Assembly: GCA_016110215.1 (NCBI GenBank)
Contig: JADWQD010000014.1
Span: 868,001 to 932,000 of the forward strand
From: Capronia americana
Taxonomy: Eukaryota; Ascomycota; Eurotiomycetes; Chaetothyriales; Herpotrichiellaceae
Length of the DNA: 64,000 nt
Direction of reading: 5' to 3'
Of this stretch, positions 56,426 to 64,000 are shown piece by piece (within the stretch, counting starts at the first letter, position 1; each line of letters starts with the position of its first letter). Position numbers and translations under genes: made by a program. The notes beneath the pieces are model-generated. The model made no database searches, was not told the DNA's origin, and was given only the letters and a program-made list of their open reading frames with translations.

Positions 56426-57348
56426 TCATTGCTTTGGTTCCTCGTTCGGAGCGCCAACTCCATATCGATTCTTGTACTCTCGAGGACTCTCATAATCCTT
56501 TTTCTTTCCCGCCCACATTCCCTTCCTCTTCGCCTTTGCCCACCATTCTGCCCTCCTGTATCGCTCTTCTTTGGCTCTCCCAAATTCGACGCCCGTCTTA
56601 GCCTCGTAGATCGTAGCATACCCAGCTTTTAGCATTTGTAGACCAACATCGCGCCGGAACAGACCCTTCCAGACATACACCGTGCCCACCACCCTACTGT
56701 ATTGGTCCGCCTTGTAGACGTATGTACGAACACGCCGACCCGTTAAATATGCGGTTAACCAGTCAAGCGCCTCTTGCGCATATGGCTGAGATGGTCGTCC
56801 AAAATGAGCCATTTCCGGCGCGTCAATACCCGCCAGGCGGACGTGTATCTGGGCAGTGTGTCAGCTTCTGGCACCTCCTACCTTTTGTTGCTGGTCCGTA
56901 CTGTTTGGTCCTTCAGCGCTTTCTTCTCCACAGGGACTCGCCTCCACGGCAGCCAGCCCCATCCTGCGAGCCTCCCGCCAGGTGTGTGGTACATGCGAAA
57001 GTTGTCACCATCTCCCACGCTCGTGACCTGGCCGACAAGGCTCCTGCGCCCGAGGTATCCAGGGTTGATATTGATGGCCTGCGGTATCCGCCGCAGGTAC
57101 GACCTGTAGAATCTGTAGAGACCGAGAGAGGTGGCTGATAATAGGACTGCAGCTACGATGGTCTCGGGCTGTGTAAAGGCTTTCAATTGCACCGGAACGG
57201 CTTCTGCTGTATCGCGCTGAACAGACTCGGCGGTCTCTGCTACAGTGGTAGCTGCTGACTCCCAGGTGCTGTTTGCCTTTGTGGAGATGGACTCTGGCGA
57301 GTCACCTTCATCCTTTGCCGACGAAGACCAGAGCTTCGGCCATGGCAT
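56426..57348 (-). CDS. LCL3: LCL3-like membrane-anchored endonuclease (SNase-like)
   Basis: Two exons (57348-56902, 56848-56426) with a 53-nt phase-0 intron give 289 aa. An N-terminal charged region is followed by one TM (about 63-86, 'IVAAVLLSATSLGLYRFYRS'). The staphylococcal-nuclease-like domain has 'GQVTSVGDGDNFRMYHTPGG', then, across the splice, 'KDQT-IHVRLAGIDAPEMAHF', 'DQYSRVVGTVYVWKG', 'RRDVGLQMLKAGYATIYEAK' and a final 'YESPREYKNR'. These are the diagnostic blocks of LCL3, a mitochondrial membrane-associated putative endonuclease. Catalytic Asp and Arg positions of the family appear kept (GDGD, IDAPE, RRD). The start is the ATG just before the acidic N-terminus. Confidence 0.92.
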
Positions 57349-58369
57349 GGCGAGCTTGCTTCAGTCAACTCGCCCACAGATGGGATGCAGAAGGCAGTGG
57401 CCACGCGGCGGTCGATAATTCTGTTGATTCGGTGGCGTCAAGATACTCCGCCGTACACAAGCGAATATACGGCGGAGTTTATTAAAAATAGTAGCATTAT
57501 CCCGTTCGACAACTGCTGTGAACTCTGAACTCTGAACTCTGAGCTCACTCCAGCCGACAACCTTTACGTGCTTCAATTACTTCACGGCTTACATAGACTG
57601 CCTCAATCACAATGTCTCATCTCAGGTACAGGTCATGAGAAGAACACACCCGCTGGCTCTTTCCAGTATTTGGCACGATGGTCGGTGTACCAGACCGACT
57701 ATGGACAGGAGATGCTACACCCCACCGATAGCAACTTCCTACACACAGTAACCGATCGCACTGTCGTCTATCCAAGCAGCGTACTAATCGAATGACGCAC
57801 ATATTCACAAGTTAATGGCTGACAGCGATACATCGTTCACAGAAGCAAATCAGACAAAGTTTAGCAAGCCTCGCTGGCTGATTCTTTCAATATTGGTCCA
57901 TTGAAAACTTGACGCATTGAGGCGGAGGGTACGGCAGAATCTCTACAATCGCTCTGTTTCTGTGAAGTTTCCCATTCTGATTGTCTATTGGTGCTGTACA
58001 TCTCATTGTGCGTACTGCTGTCACTCGCACCTTCCCATTGATTGTCTGCTGCTCCTCCCTACCAGTCCATTCAACGAGCTTGAACACATTCAAGTTCAGC
58101 AGAATGGCTACTGCTATCACAGCTTCGTCTGCGGACAATGTCAATACACTGTCAATAAACAATAGGTTGGTCAACAGGCATCTCGCGTGCTGGACATTCT
58201 GATAAATATCTGCAATGTTCTTTGTGGGCGACGCTTTCTTTCCCCTCTGCATACAACATACACACACATACACATACACAGCATCGACACTAGTCGACGA
58301 CATCATTCTTCAGCATCTCATTTTTCACAGCATTCCGTTTTTTTATTCCTTTCTCCCACTCAAGTCATC
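57349..58369. other. divergent spacer
   Basis: About 1 kb between LCL3 (leftwards) and the Myb-like gene (rightwards). A CTGAACT repeat lies at 57520-57545 and ACACAT/ACAC runs at 58257-58280. The stretch before 58370 is C/T-rich, a typical leader. Confidence 0.4.
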
Positions 58370-59668
58370 ATGGTCCACGCCGACCACGACGAGCCCTCCT
58401 TCTTCAACAACGAGGCCAACCATATCCAACAGCAGGTCCATCAGCTGTTCGCCAATGCCCACCCCACCCAAGGTGAGGCCTTCGAGTACCTCGACGAACA
58501 CCCAGATGCTCACCAGGAGTATCTGGAGTTGTTGCATCAAACCGGCCCCTCTGGGTCTCTCAACCCATTCGTCGGCGCAGGCGCCGACTCCGAAACCGCC
58601 TTCCAAGACAGTGCAACTGCACCGGGGTACTTTCTGCAGCCAGATGATGGTGTGCAGGGAGACCTCTGGCAGCTTGTTGCTGGTGCAGAAGAGGCCGCCC
58701 ACGAGGCGGAATTCGAGATTCCGTTGAATCTCGAAGACTTTCTTGTGGGCGATGCCCCTGACAGCGAGGTGGCACCTCAGGCTGGCCCTGAGGTGCTCCC
58801 AGATAACATCCATGCCACCAGCATCGACGGTGACGACGTCGACCCTCACGCCAACAGCGACGATGACGACGATGCCAATGGTGCCACCATTATCAGCAAC
58901 AGCAGCACCGTCATTGACAGCAATGACGCCGACCTCGTGGCGAACAATGACAATGGTCAAGACACCAACGACACCACCACCGTCGACAACACGGCGGCCA
59001 ACACCGCCAGCAACCACACCCCAGTAGCCGCACCCAGTACCGGCATGGTACCGTACCCGGCACCAGCCCACCTGGTTGCTGCTTCTCGCAGTCAACCAGT
59101 GGCTCGTGCCTGGGCCTTGTGGGAAGAGGATGCATGTATTCGTCATATGCTTGACATCCACCGCGAAGGCCAGATCCGAGGTGAAGCTCGCTTCACCGAG
59201 GCGCTGCGCCGCATGCGCGTCGTGGACGGCTGCAGACGAACCGCCGATGGTGCTGTGAAGAACTTCTGGAATCGCAAGGGCCGTCTTCGCTCTCAGTTTG
59301 ATGAAAGACGCAACAAGCGCGCCCCGCTGGCGACGTCCCAGCAAGGCAAGAGAACAGCAGCCAACCGAGCCCGACCCGGTGCGGTATCAAAGCAGCGCAG
59401 CATCACCACTTCCGCGCGAGTCACAAAGTCTCACACCAGCACGAAGCCTCGCCAGAAGACAGCAGAATCCTCGTCTGAAGAAAGCGAAGAGTCCGACTTC
59501 GTTGTTGAAAGTGACAATGAAGAACCTGAGCACCTCCGATACTCTCGCAAGAGAAAGGACAGAGACGACGACAGTGAAGACGACTATCAGCCATCCCCCA
59601 CCCTCATCAACTCCGTCGCGAAAGGTCTGAGAACATCAAAGAGGGTCAGATCCGCCGCTGTGTGCTGA
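58370..59668 (+). CDS. Myb/SANT-like domain protein
   Basis: From ATG 58370 the frame codes 432 aa. The N-terminal ~130 residues are mixed and slightly acidic. Residues 150-225 are a low-complexity Asp/Asn/Thr/Ala stretch. A compact domain at about 246-312 has spaced Trp residues and a helical pattern ('ARAWALWEEDACIRHML', 'FTEALRRMRVVDG', 'VKNFWNRKGRLRSQF'). This suits a Myb/SANT-type DNA-binding fold seen in many filamentous-fungal proteins. A basic Ser/Thr/Arg tail follows, then an acidic patch ('SSSEESEESDFVVESDNEE') and a nuclear-type 'YSRKRKDRDDD'. Nuclear localisation is likely. The frame continues upstream without a better ATG. Confidence 0.75.
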   Translation: MVHADHDEPSFFNNEANHIQQQVHQLFANAHPTQGEAFEYLDEHPDAHQEYLELLHQTGPSGSLNPFVGAGADSETAFQDSATAPGYFLQPDDGVQGDLWQLVAGAEEAAHEAEFEIPLNLEDFLVGDAPDSEVAPQAGPEVLPDNIHATSIDGDDVDPHANSDDDDDANGATIISNSSTVIDSNDADLVANNDNGQDTNDTTTVDNTAANTASNHTPVAAPSTGMVPYPAPAHLVAASRSQPVARAWALWEEDACIRHMLDIHREGQIRGEARFTEALRRMRVVDGCRRTADGAVKNFWNRKGRLRSQFDERRNKRAPLATSQQGKRTAANRARPGAVSKQRSITTSARVTKSHTSTKPRQKTAESSSEESEESDFVVESDNEEPEHLRYSRKRKDRDDDSEDDYQPSPTLINSVAKGLRTSKRVRSAAVC

Positions 59669-60207
59669 AGACAGAGACATGGTATGAAGATTGGAACCAT
59701 ATGCTTGATAGCTGAATGGCGATGAAGACAAGACGTTGGACATATTGGTTGGACATGAAACGGCCTAGCACATTGCGTGCAGGCAAAAGTGATTTATTTC
59801 TGCATAGATACCCCTTTCAGCGTTGCTTTACGAGAAATCAGATTCGGCTGGTCCGGTCTGCAATCAAACATCCCAAGGGAATTTATGCGTCCACATCAAG
59901 CCATGAGAAATTACACAATGCCATGAACAATGTGATTGGACGTTTCACTGAACCGCAAGTCGAGTTGTCTTCATCCCTTTAGGTCTGTATACCATTACCG
60001 TAGCCGTCATTGTCAGAGCTTCCTCGTGTTTGCGCGACGAGCCTAATTCATTGAAGAGGTTGGCCGGCTCATAAACGTCCTACCTGTAGTTCATTCAGCA
60101 ACGAAGCTCCTGTCCACCTGCGCCGACATTTATTGAGCCCGTAATCATGACTAACTCATCAAGCACCTTTCTGCTTCACAACAACCTGTCTCTGTGCATG
60201 ACAGCAC
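59669..60207. other. convergent spacer
   Basis: About 540 bases between the convergent Myb-like and dioxygenase genes. No gene supported; presumed 3' UTRs. Confidence 0.4.
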
Positions 60208-61137
60208 CTACACGGGCCTGTCACCCTCAAGTGTAACTCTCAGCATCCTCCTCTTAAACCCATGGTAATCGTTGATTGGATTATGTTGCACACAACGGTT
60301 ATCCCAGAAAGCAATACTCCCCACTTGCCAACGGAAACGGCACGTAAACTCCGGTTTCACCTGGTGCTTGAACAGGTACTCCAACAGTGGAGCTGACTCC
60401 TCTTGACTCCAGCCCTCGAAGTGCGAGGTGTGCGCAACGTTGACGTATAGCGCCTTTCGGCCGGTTTCGGGATGAGTGCGGACAGCGGGGTGTGTGGTTT
60501 CGAATGATTCTTTGGCCGAGGAGCTTCCCGAGTCGCGGATCCGATCTTCGCGGGTTTTGCTGGCATCCGCTTTTGCTGAGGTGCTGACTGCTTTCAGGTT
60601 GGAGAGGGTGTTTTTGAGCCCGTCCGAGAGCGACTCGTACGCGGCGTATTGGTTTGCGAAGAGCGTGTCGCCGCCGTAGGGAGGCACTTCCCTGGCCCAG
60701 AGTATGGACCCCATGGGCGGATTCTCGAAGTACGAGGTGTCAGAATGCCAGATGCCCCCGAAATTGACCGTCTCGTGTTCTTGTTTGAGAACTTCAATGA
60801 TGGTAGGAAAGCCGTCGATGCCCTTGACGAAGGGGTATTCGACGGGCTTGCCAAAGAAGGTGGTGAACTTGAGGTACCGCTCGGCGTCGAGTTCTTGGTC
60901 CCGGAAGAATATGACCTGGTGTTGGAGGAGGGCTTCGCGGATCTCCTTGACCAGGCCTGGGTTTTCACCCAGCTCGTCGAGGTCGACGTCCCGGATCTCA
61001 GCGCCCAAGGAGCCCGCTATGCGGTGGACAGAGAGGTGCCTCTTTTGTGCATGGTGAGGAGCAGCGGCCATGTTGCTTGTTGTGCACACAGACGGCCTCT
61101 TCCAGGTAGCCAGCCTACGAAAGCTTCTAGCATTCAT
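60208..61137 (-). CDS. TauD/TfdA-type 2-oxoglutarate dioxygenase
   Basis: A single exon of 309 aa. The iron ligands are in 'IWHSDTSYFENPP' (His131, Asp133) and 'CVQHNPINDY' (His285). The 2-oxoglutarate-binding Arg lies in 'GFKRRMLRVTLEGDRP' near the end. Also present are 'LQHQVIFFRDQELDAERYL' and 'PPYGGDTLFANQYAAYESLS', typical of taurine dioxygenase relatives. The enzyme would oxidise a taurine-like or other sulfonate or carboxylate substrate, releasing sulfite if it is taurine. The first 22 residues are basic and free of acidic residues and might target mitochondria; a second Met at 23 is an alternative start. Its 5' end faces the NCBP3-like gene 645 bases away. Confidence 0.88.
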   Translation of the reverse strand: MNARSFRRLATWKRPSVCTTSNMAAAPHHAQKRHLSVHRIAGSLGAEIRDVDLDELGENPGLVKEIREALLQHQVIFFRDQELDAERYLKFTTFFGKPVEYPFVKGIDGFPTIIEVLKQEHETVNFGGIWHSDTSYFENPPMGSILWAREVPPYGGDTLFANQYAAYESLSDGLKNTLSNLKAVSTSAKADASKTREDRIRDSGSSSAKESFETTHPAVRTHPETGRKALYVNVAHTSHFEGWSQEESAPLLEYLFKHQVKPEFTCRFRWQVGSIAFWDNRCVQHNPINDYHGFKRRMLRVTLEGDRPV

Positions 61138-61782
61138 GGCACCGAGGAGCAGAAATCTTCAGCCGCAAAGGAGCCGAGCCAGACTTTATTCTTACTCCAT
61201 TGCTGCTGGAGACAAGTCCGAGGACTCGCAGCTGCAGGCCCGTCAACCTACCTCGAATATCTCCCCTCGCGTCAGCCCAGCCTCGGGTCATGTTGAGTGG
61301 TTGTATGCTTCCACCCATCGACAACCCAGACGCGGGGAAGACGGTGCGGAGAGACGGTCAACGCCGGAAAAGCGGCGCCAAGTCAATTCCCTTTTCGGTG
61401 GCTCCGAAAATGATATCAGAGGAGCCGACAAACTGCAACCAGCCTCGAAGCTGCCCTGGTTTGAGCCTTGCGTGGGCCGCGTTCTCAACGACAATGTAAT
61501 ACCAAACATCTCTCGATCTGCCTTCATCTTCTATCACTTGTATCATAGGCTTTCTATCACTGGTTTCCTTATAATCCTGGACTTCAGACCCAACATCACT
61601 TACAACTCGGCCGCAAGCAACATTCTCAGTTCCTGGTCACTACAGCCTTGCAATTCCACCCGATCATGTACACACCCCTCTAAGCGTCACTTTACACCGT
61701 GGACCTGTACGTCGAGGACGCTTACATAGCTTCACTCTCGTCTGGTGCTACAGGCGCTTCACCCTTGTCATCGACTCCCAAC
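61138..61782. promoter_or_regulatory. divergent region between dioxygenase and NCBP3-like genes
   Basis: 645 bases with two outward-facing start codons. No clear motif was recognised; the right part is AT-richer and ends in the C/T-rich leader of the NCBP3-like gene. Confidence 0.45.
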
Positions 61783-63386
61783 ATGGCTCTCGCTATGGCT
61801 TCGGCAGTGTCCTCGGGGCAGGACGCCGATCTGATGGACATCGATATCGACATGGACATGGATGATCAAGGTCCAATCCTCGACGATGAGTTCCAGCTCG
61901 AAGTACGGTGACCCTACCCCCCTTCATCTTCACCTGAACCTCACACTCTTCACCACAGGAAGGCGAGGAACCCTCGTTCGTGCCCTCCGGCGCCGCACCC
62001 TCTGACCCCACTCCCTCGACCCTCATCCCAGCCATCTACACCGAAGACCCCGCCCTCGAGCCGCAATGGAACAAGGTACACATCCGCGGCGTCGACGACC
62101 TGCATACCAATGACATTTTAGCATTCGTACACGACCAATTTAGTGGAGTCGGCGACGACACCCACGTGCAGTGGGTAGACGATACCTCTGCGAACATAGT
62201 CTTCAAGTCCAACGAAACCGCGAAGCAAGCGCACATCGCGTTCCTCGCAAACCCCATCAGTGTCGAAGAACTTATGAACAATCCCTTCGAGCTCCGCGCC
62301 GCGAAACAATTAGCCAGTCGGCCAGCGAGCACTCTCTTGGTAAGGGTGGCTCAGCAAGGCGATCGCAAGAGGAAAGGCGCCCGCGAAGCAAGCAGATACT
62401 ACTTGATGCACCCGGACCAAGACCCCACCGAACGCATGCGCAAAGAATTTGAGAACACACGAGGTGACTACCGGCGACGCAGGTTTGACGATCGCGAACT
62501 CTACAGACGGCGAGGCGGCGGAGGGAGAGGATATCAAGACGCTACAAATGGAGGTGACCCCACGGACAATTTCTCGGCGGACATGTACGACGATGCGCCT
62601 GCCACGGATCCAGAGAGCAACGACAAAGCTAGAGGTCGCGATCTATTCTCACGTGTCACAAAGGGGAGGCGAAGAAGTGCAAGTCCTGGCATGCGGACCC
62701 GCAACAGCGACGAGATTGAGATTTCAGAGTCAGACGATGACGGACGCGCACGGCGCAGAAATTACCGAGACCGTGGTCCTCCCCGTGTCAGCAACGCAGG
62801 CAAGGAACTGTTCTCCTCAACGTCCTCCCCCAAATCCGGTGGTGGTCTTCGCTCGGACCGGCTCGACCTCTTCCCTGCCAAGCCCTCAGATGCCGACACA
62901 TCGATGTCTACGGATCCCATCCCCCAATCACGCCCGATAGATGCCGCAAACAACCGCGCCAACGCCGCCGCTGCAAAGCGGCTGAAAGCCGACTTAATCA
63001 GCGCTGCACAAACGAGTCCCAGATCGCATCACCGGCGAAGCCACGCCATGGATGCTAAGAACGAAGAAGACCTCGCTGAACGGTTCGCCAGGAAGAGCAT
63101 ATCGATTGATAGCACCAAATCGAGAAACGGGGCACAAAATGTAGGGGTGGAGTTATTCCCCTCGAATGGAGGCGGTGGCGGGCTGAGCATCAAGGGCGCT
63201 TCCGACGGTCTGAGTATCAAAGGATCTGGCGGATTGAGCATCAAGGGAAGAGCACTTGAAGTGAAAGAGCTGTTCCCAAATCAATACCAGAAAACTGGTA
63301 CGGGAAGGAACGAAGGCAAGGAGCTATTCGACGAGCCAGTCAGGGAGAAAAGGGTGAGAAGACGGGCGGGAGATTTATTCGATTGA
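61783..63386 (+). CDS. NCBP3-like cap-binding/RNA-binding protein
   Basis: Two exons (61783-61902, 61959-63386) with a 56-nt phase-0 intron give 515 aa. After an acidic Met/Asp-rich start ('DADLMDIDIDMDMDD') the RRM-like NCBP3 domain runs at about 79-145. It contains 'NKVHIRGVDDLHTNDILAFV' and 'HVQWVDDTSANIVFKSN', the most conserved block of the family. Next comes a basic Arg/Gly-rich region ('DYRRRRFDDRELYRRRGGG'). The C-terminal half is disordered with seven [DE]LF motifs and three GLSIKG copies. The family is linked to nuclear cap binding and mRNA export. The start at 61783 is the first ATG of the frame; the open frame before it lacks one. Confidence 0.87.
63181..63250. repeat. three GLSIKG-coding repeats
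   Basis: Three in-frame copies of a GLSIKG unit separated by three, two and then no extra residues, inside the disordered tail of the NCBP3-like protein. DNA copies are similar but not identical. Confidence 0.75.
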
Positions 63387-64000
63387 ACAAGCAGAGAGCG
63401 AGACATAAGTCCACAGTAAGTGTAAAATTGCGGAGGAGCTGAAGTGGTGGCACTGAGGCGTCGTGTCATGATCGCCATTTGACGGACGACGCACAAAGAC
63501 TTCTGGATACCGACTGTGTCTTAGAGGTCTGGGTCCGCGGGCTGCCGTTCTGATCGGTCTCAGAAAAGTCGCCACGACTGGGCTTAAGTCGAACAGAGCA
63601 GAACAGAAATGCACGGACAAAAGCTATTGCTCAAGCAAGACATGGGCCGACTTGCGGCTGAGGCGACGGCGAGCGATTGGCTCTCAACTCTGCAGCTGAG
63701 ATAGATACCTGCTTGCCTTCTCCAAGAAGAGATACGAACGCCATGAAGAAACATTGCGAGCAATCCGAGAATAAGCTCGTCAACAGACTGGGGTGGAACA
63801 GCATGAATTCTTTCCACAGTTGCAGCTGCGGTAGATGCTCGATCGCGGTTTCACACGTCCCAGTTACATTCATCCAGCCCGTCGAAGGAGAATAGCACGT
63901 CGATGTGGCTCCCCAGCCCGTTTCATCCGAACAAGATCGAAGCCTCGACGTGCTAGTATTCTGGAGTTGAGTCTGAGAGACAAGACGCTCGTTTACACAG
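63387..64000. other. gene-free right edge
   Basis: About 610 bases after the NCBP3-like stop. Open frames are short and without features. A gene continuing beyond the window cannot be excluded. Confidence 0.4.

Noticed and set aside
58343..59344. 333-codon minus-strand frame opposite the Myb-like gene
   Set aside because: It is an antisense shadow of a G+C-biased coding exon; composition is low-complexity Val/Gly without domains.
1..64000. Transposons or RIP-degraded repeats
   Set aside because: No transposase, reverse transcriptase, terminal repeats or strongly AT-skewed blocks were seen.

Overview
The window is nuclear DNA from a filamentous ascomycete (Pezizomycotina). Genes are spaced 0.3-2.5 kb apart on both strands. 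Introns are short (47-95 nt) with GT..AG ends, and several have a CTAAC/CTGAC-like branch site. The gene content is typical of this group: MFS transporters, a Zn(II)2Cys6 regulator, But2-like and other small secreted proteins, LCL3, PXMP4, a fungal arylsulfotransferase and a TRI101-like BAHD acyltransferase. I cannot place the species from sequence alone. I see no rRNA, convincing tRNA, CRISPR array, intact transposon or secondary-metabolite core enzyme. Coordinates for spliced genes are gene spans; exon limits are in the evidence text and were worked out by hand from splice signals, reading phase and family conservation.

Layout. 0.7-5.5 kb: a secreted But2-domain protein, a 14-TM MFS exporter and a convergent SDR oxidoreductase. 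7.4-8.8 kb: a bHLH regulator with SREBP-type basic region. 10.4-16.3 kb: a four-helix membrane protein, an acidic hypothetical, a 413-aa hypothetical, and a 194-aa protein made of six 'HxYGxxWF' repeats. 17.4-23.3 kb: a small putative mitochondrial membrane protein, a HemG-like flavodoxin and a Zn2Cys6 regulator. 25.7-31.1 kb: PXMP4, RPF2 and a BAHD acyltransferase. 31.1-36.6 kb: a repeat-rich spacer, a small secreted protein and a second MFS protein. 38.9-42.9 kb: an arylsulfotransferase-type membrane protein and a P-loop sulfotransferase, in tandem. 45.2-48 kb: TFIIIA and RPB6, head to head. 48.7-57.4 kb: an alpha/beta hydrolase, a basic hypothetical, a monoacylglycerol lipase, a LisH/WD40 protein and LCL3. 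58.3-63.4 kb: a Myb/SANT-like protein, a TauD dioxygenase and an NCBP3-like RNA-binding protein.

Most of the content is housekeeping mixed with accessory metabolism rather than one pathway. Three groupings stand out. RPB6 (a subunit shared by RNA polymerases I, II and III) and TFIIIA (the 5S rRNA factor) share a 296-bp divergent promoter, with the ribosome-biogenesis gene RPF2 about 17 kb away. The two sulfo-transfer genes are adjacent, and a taurine-type dioxygenase lies 18 kb further on. The MFS/SDR pair might be a small detoxification or export unit.

The best candidate for something undescribed is the HxYGxxWF repeat protein at 15.7-16.3 kb. Next is the set of repeated [DE]LF and GLSIKG motifs in the NCBP3-like protein. 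The long gene-free stretches contain recurrent TACGAGTA/TACTCGTA words and short microsatellites but no recognisable mobile element.
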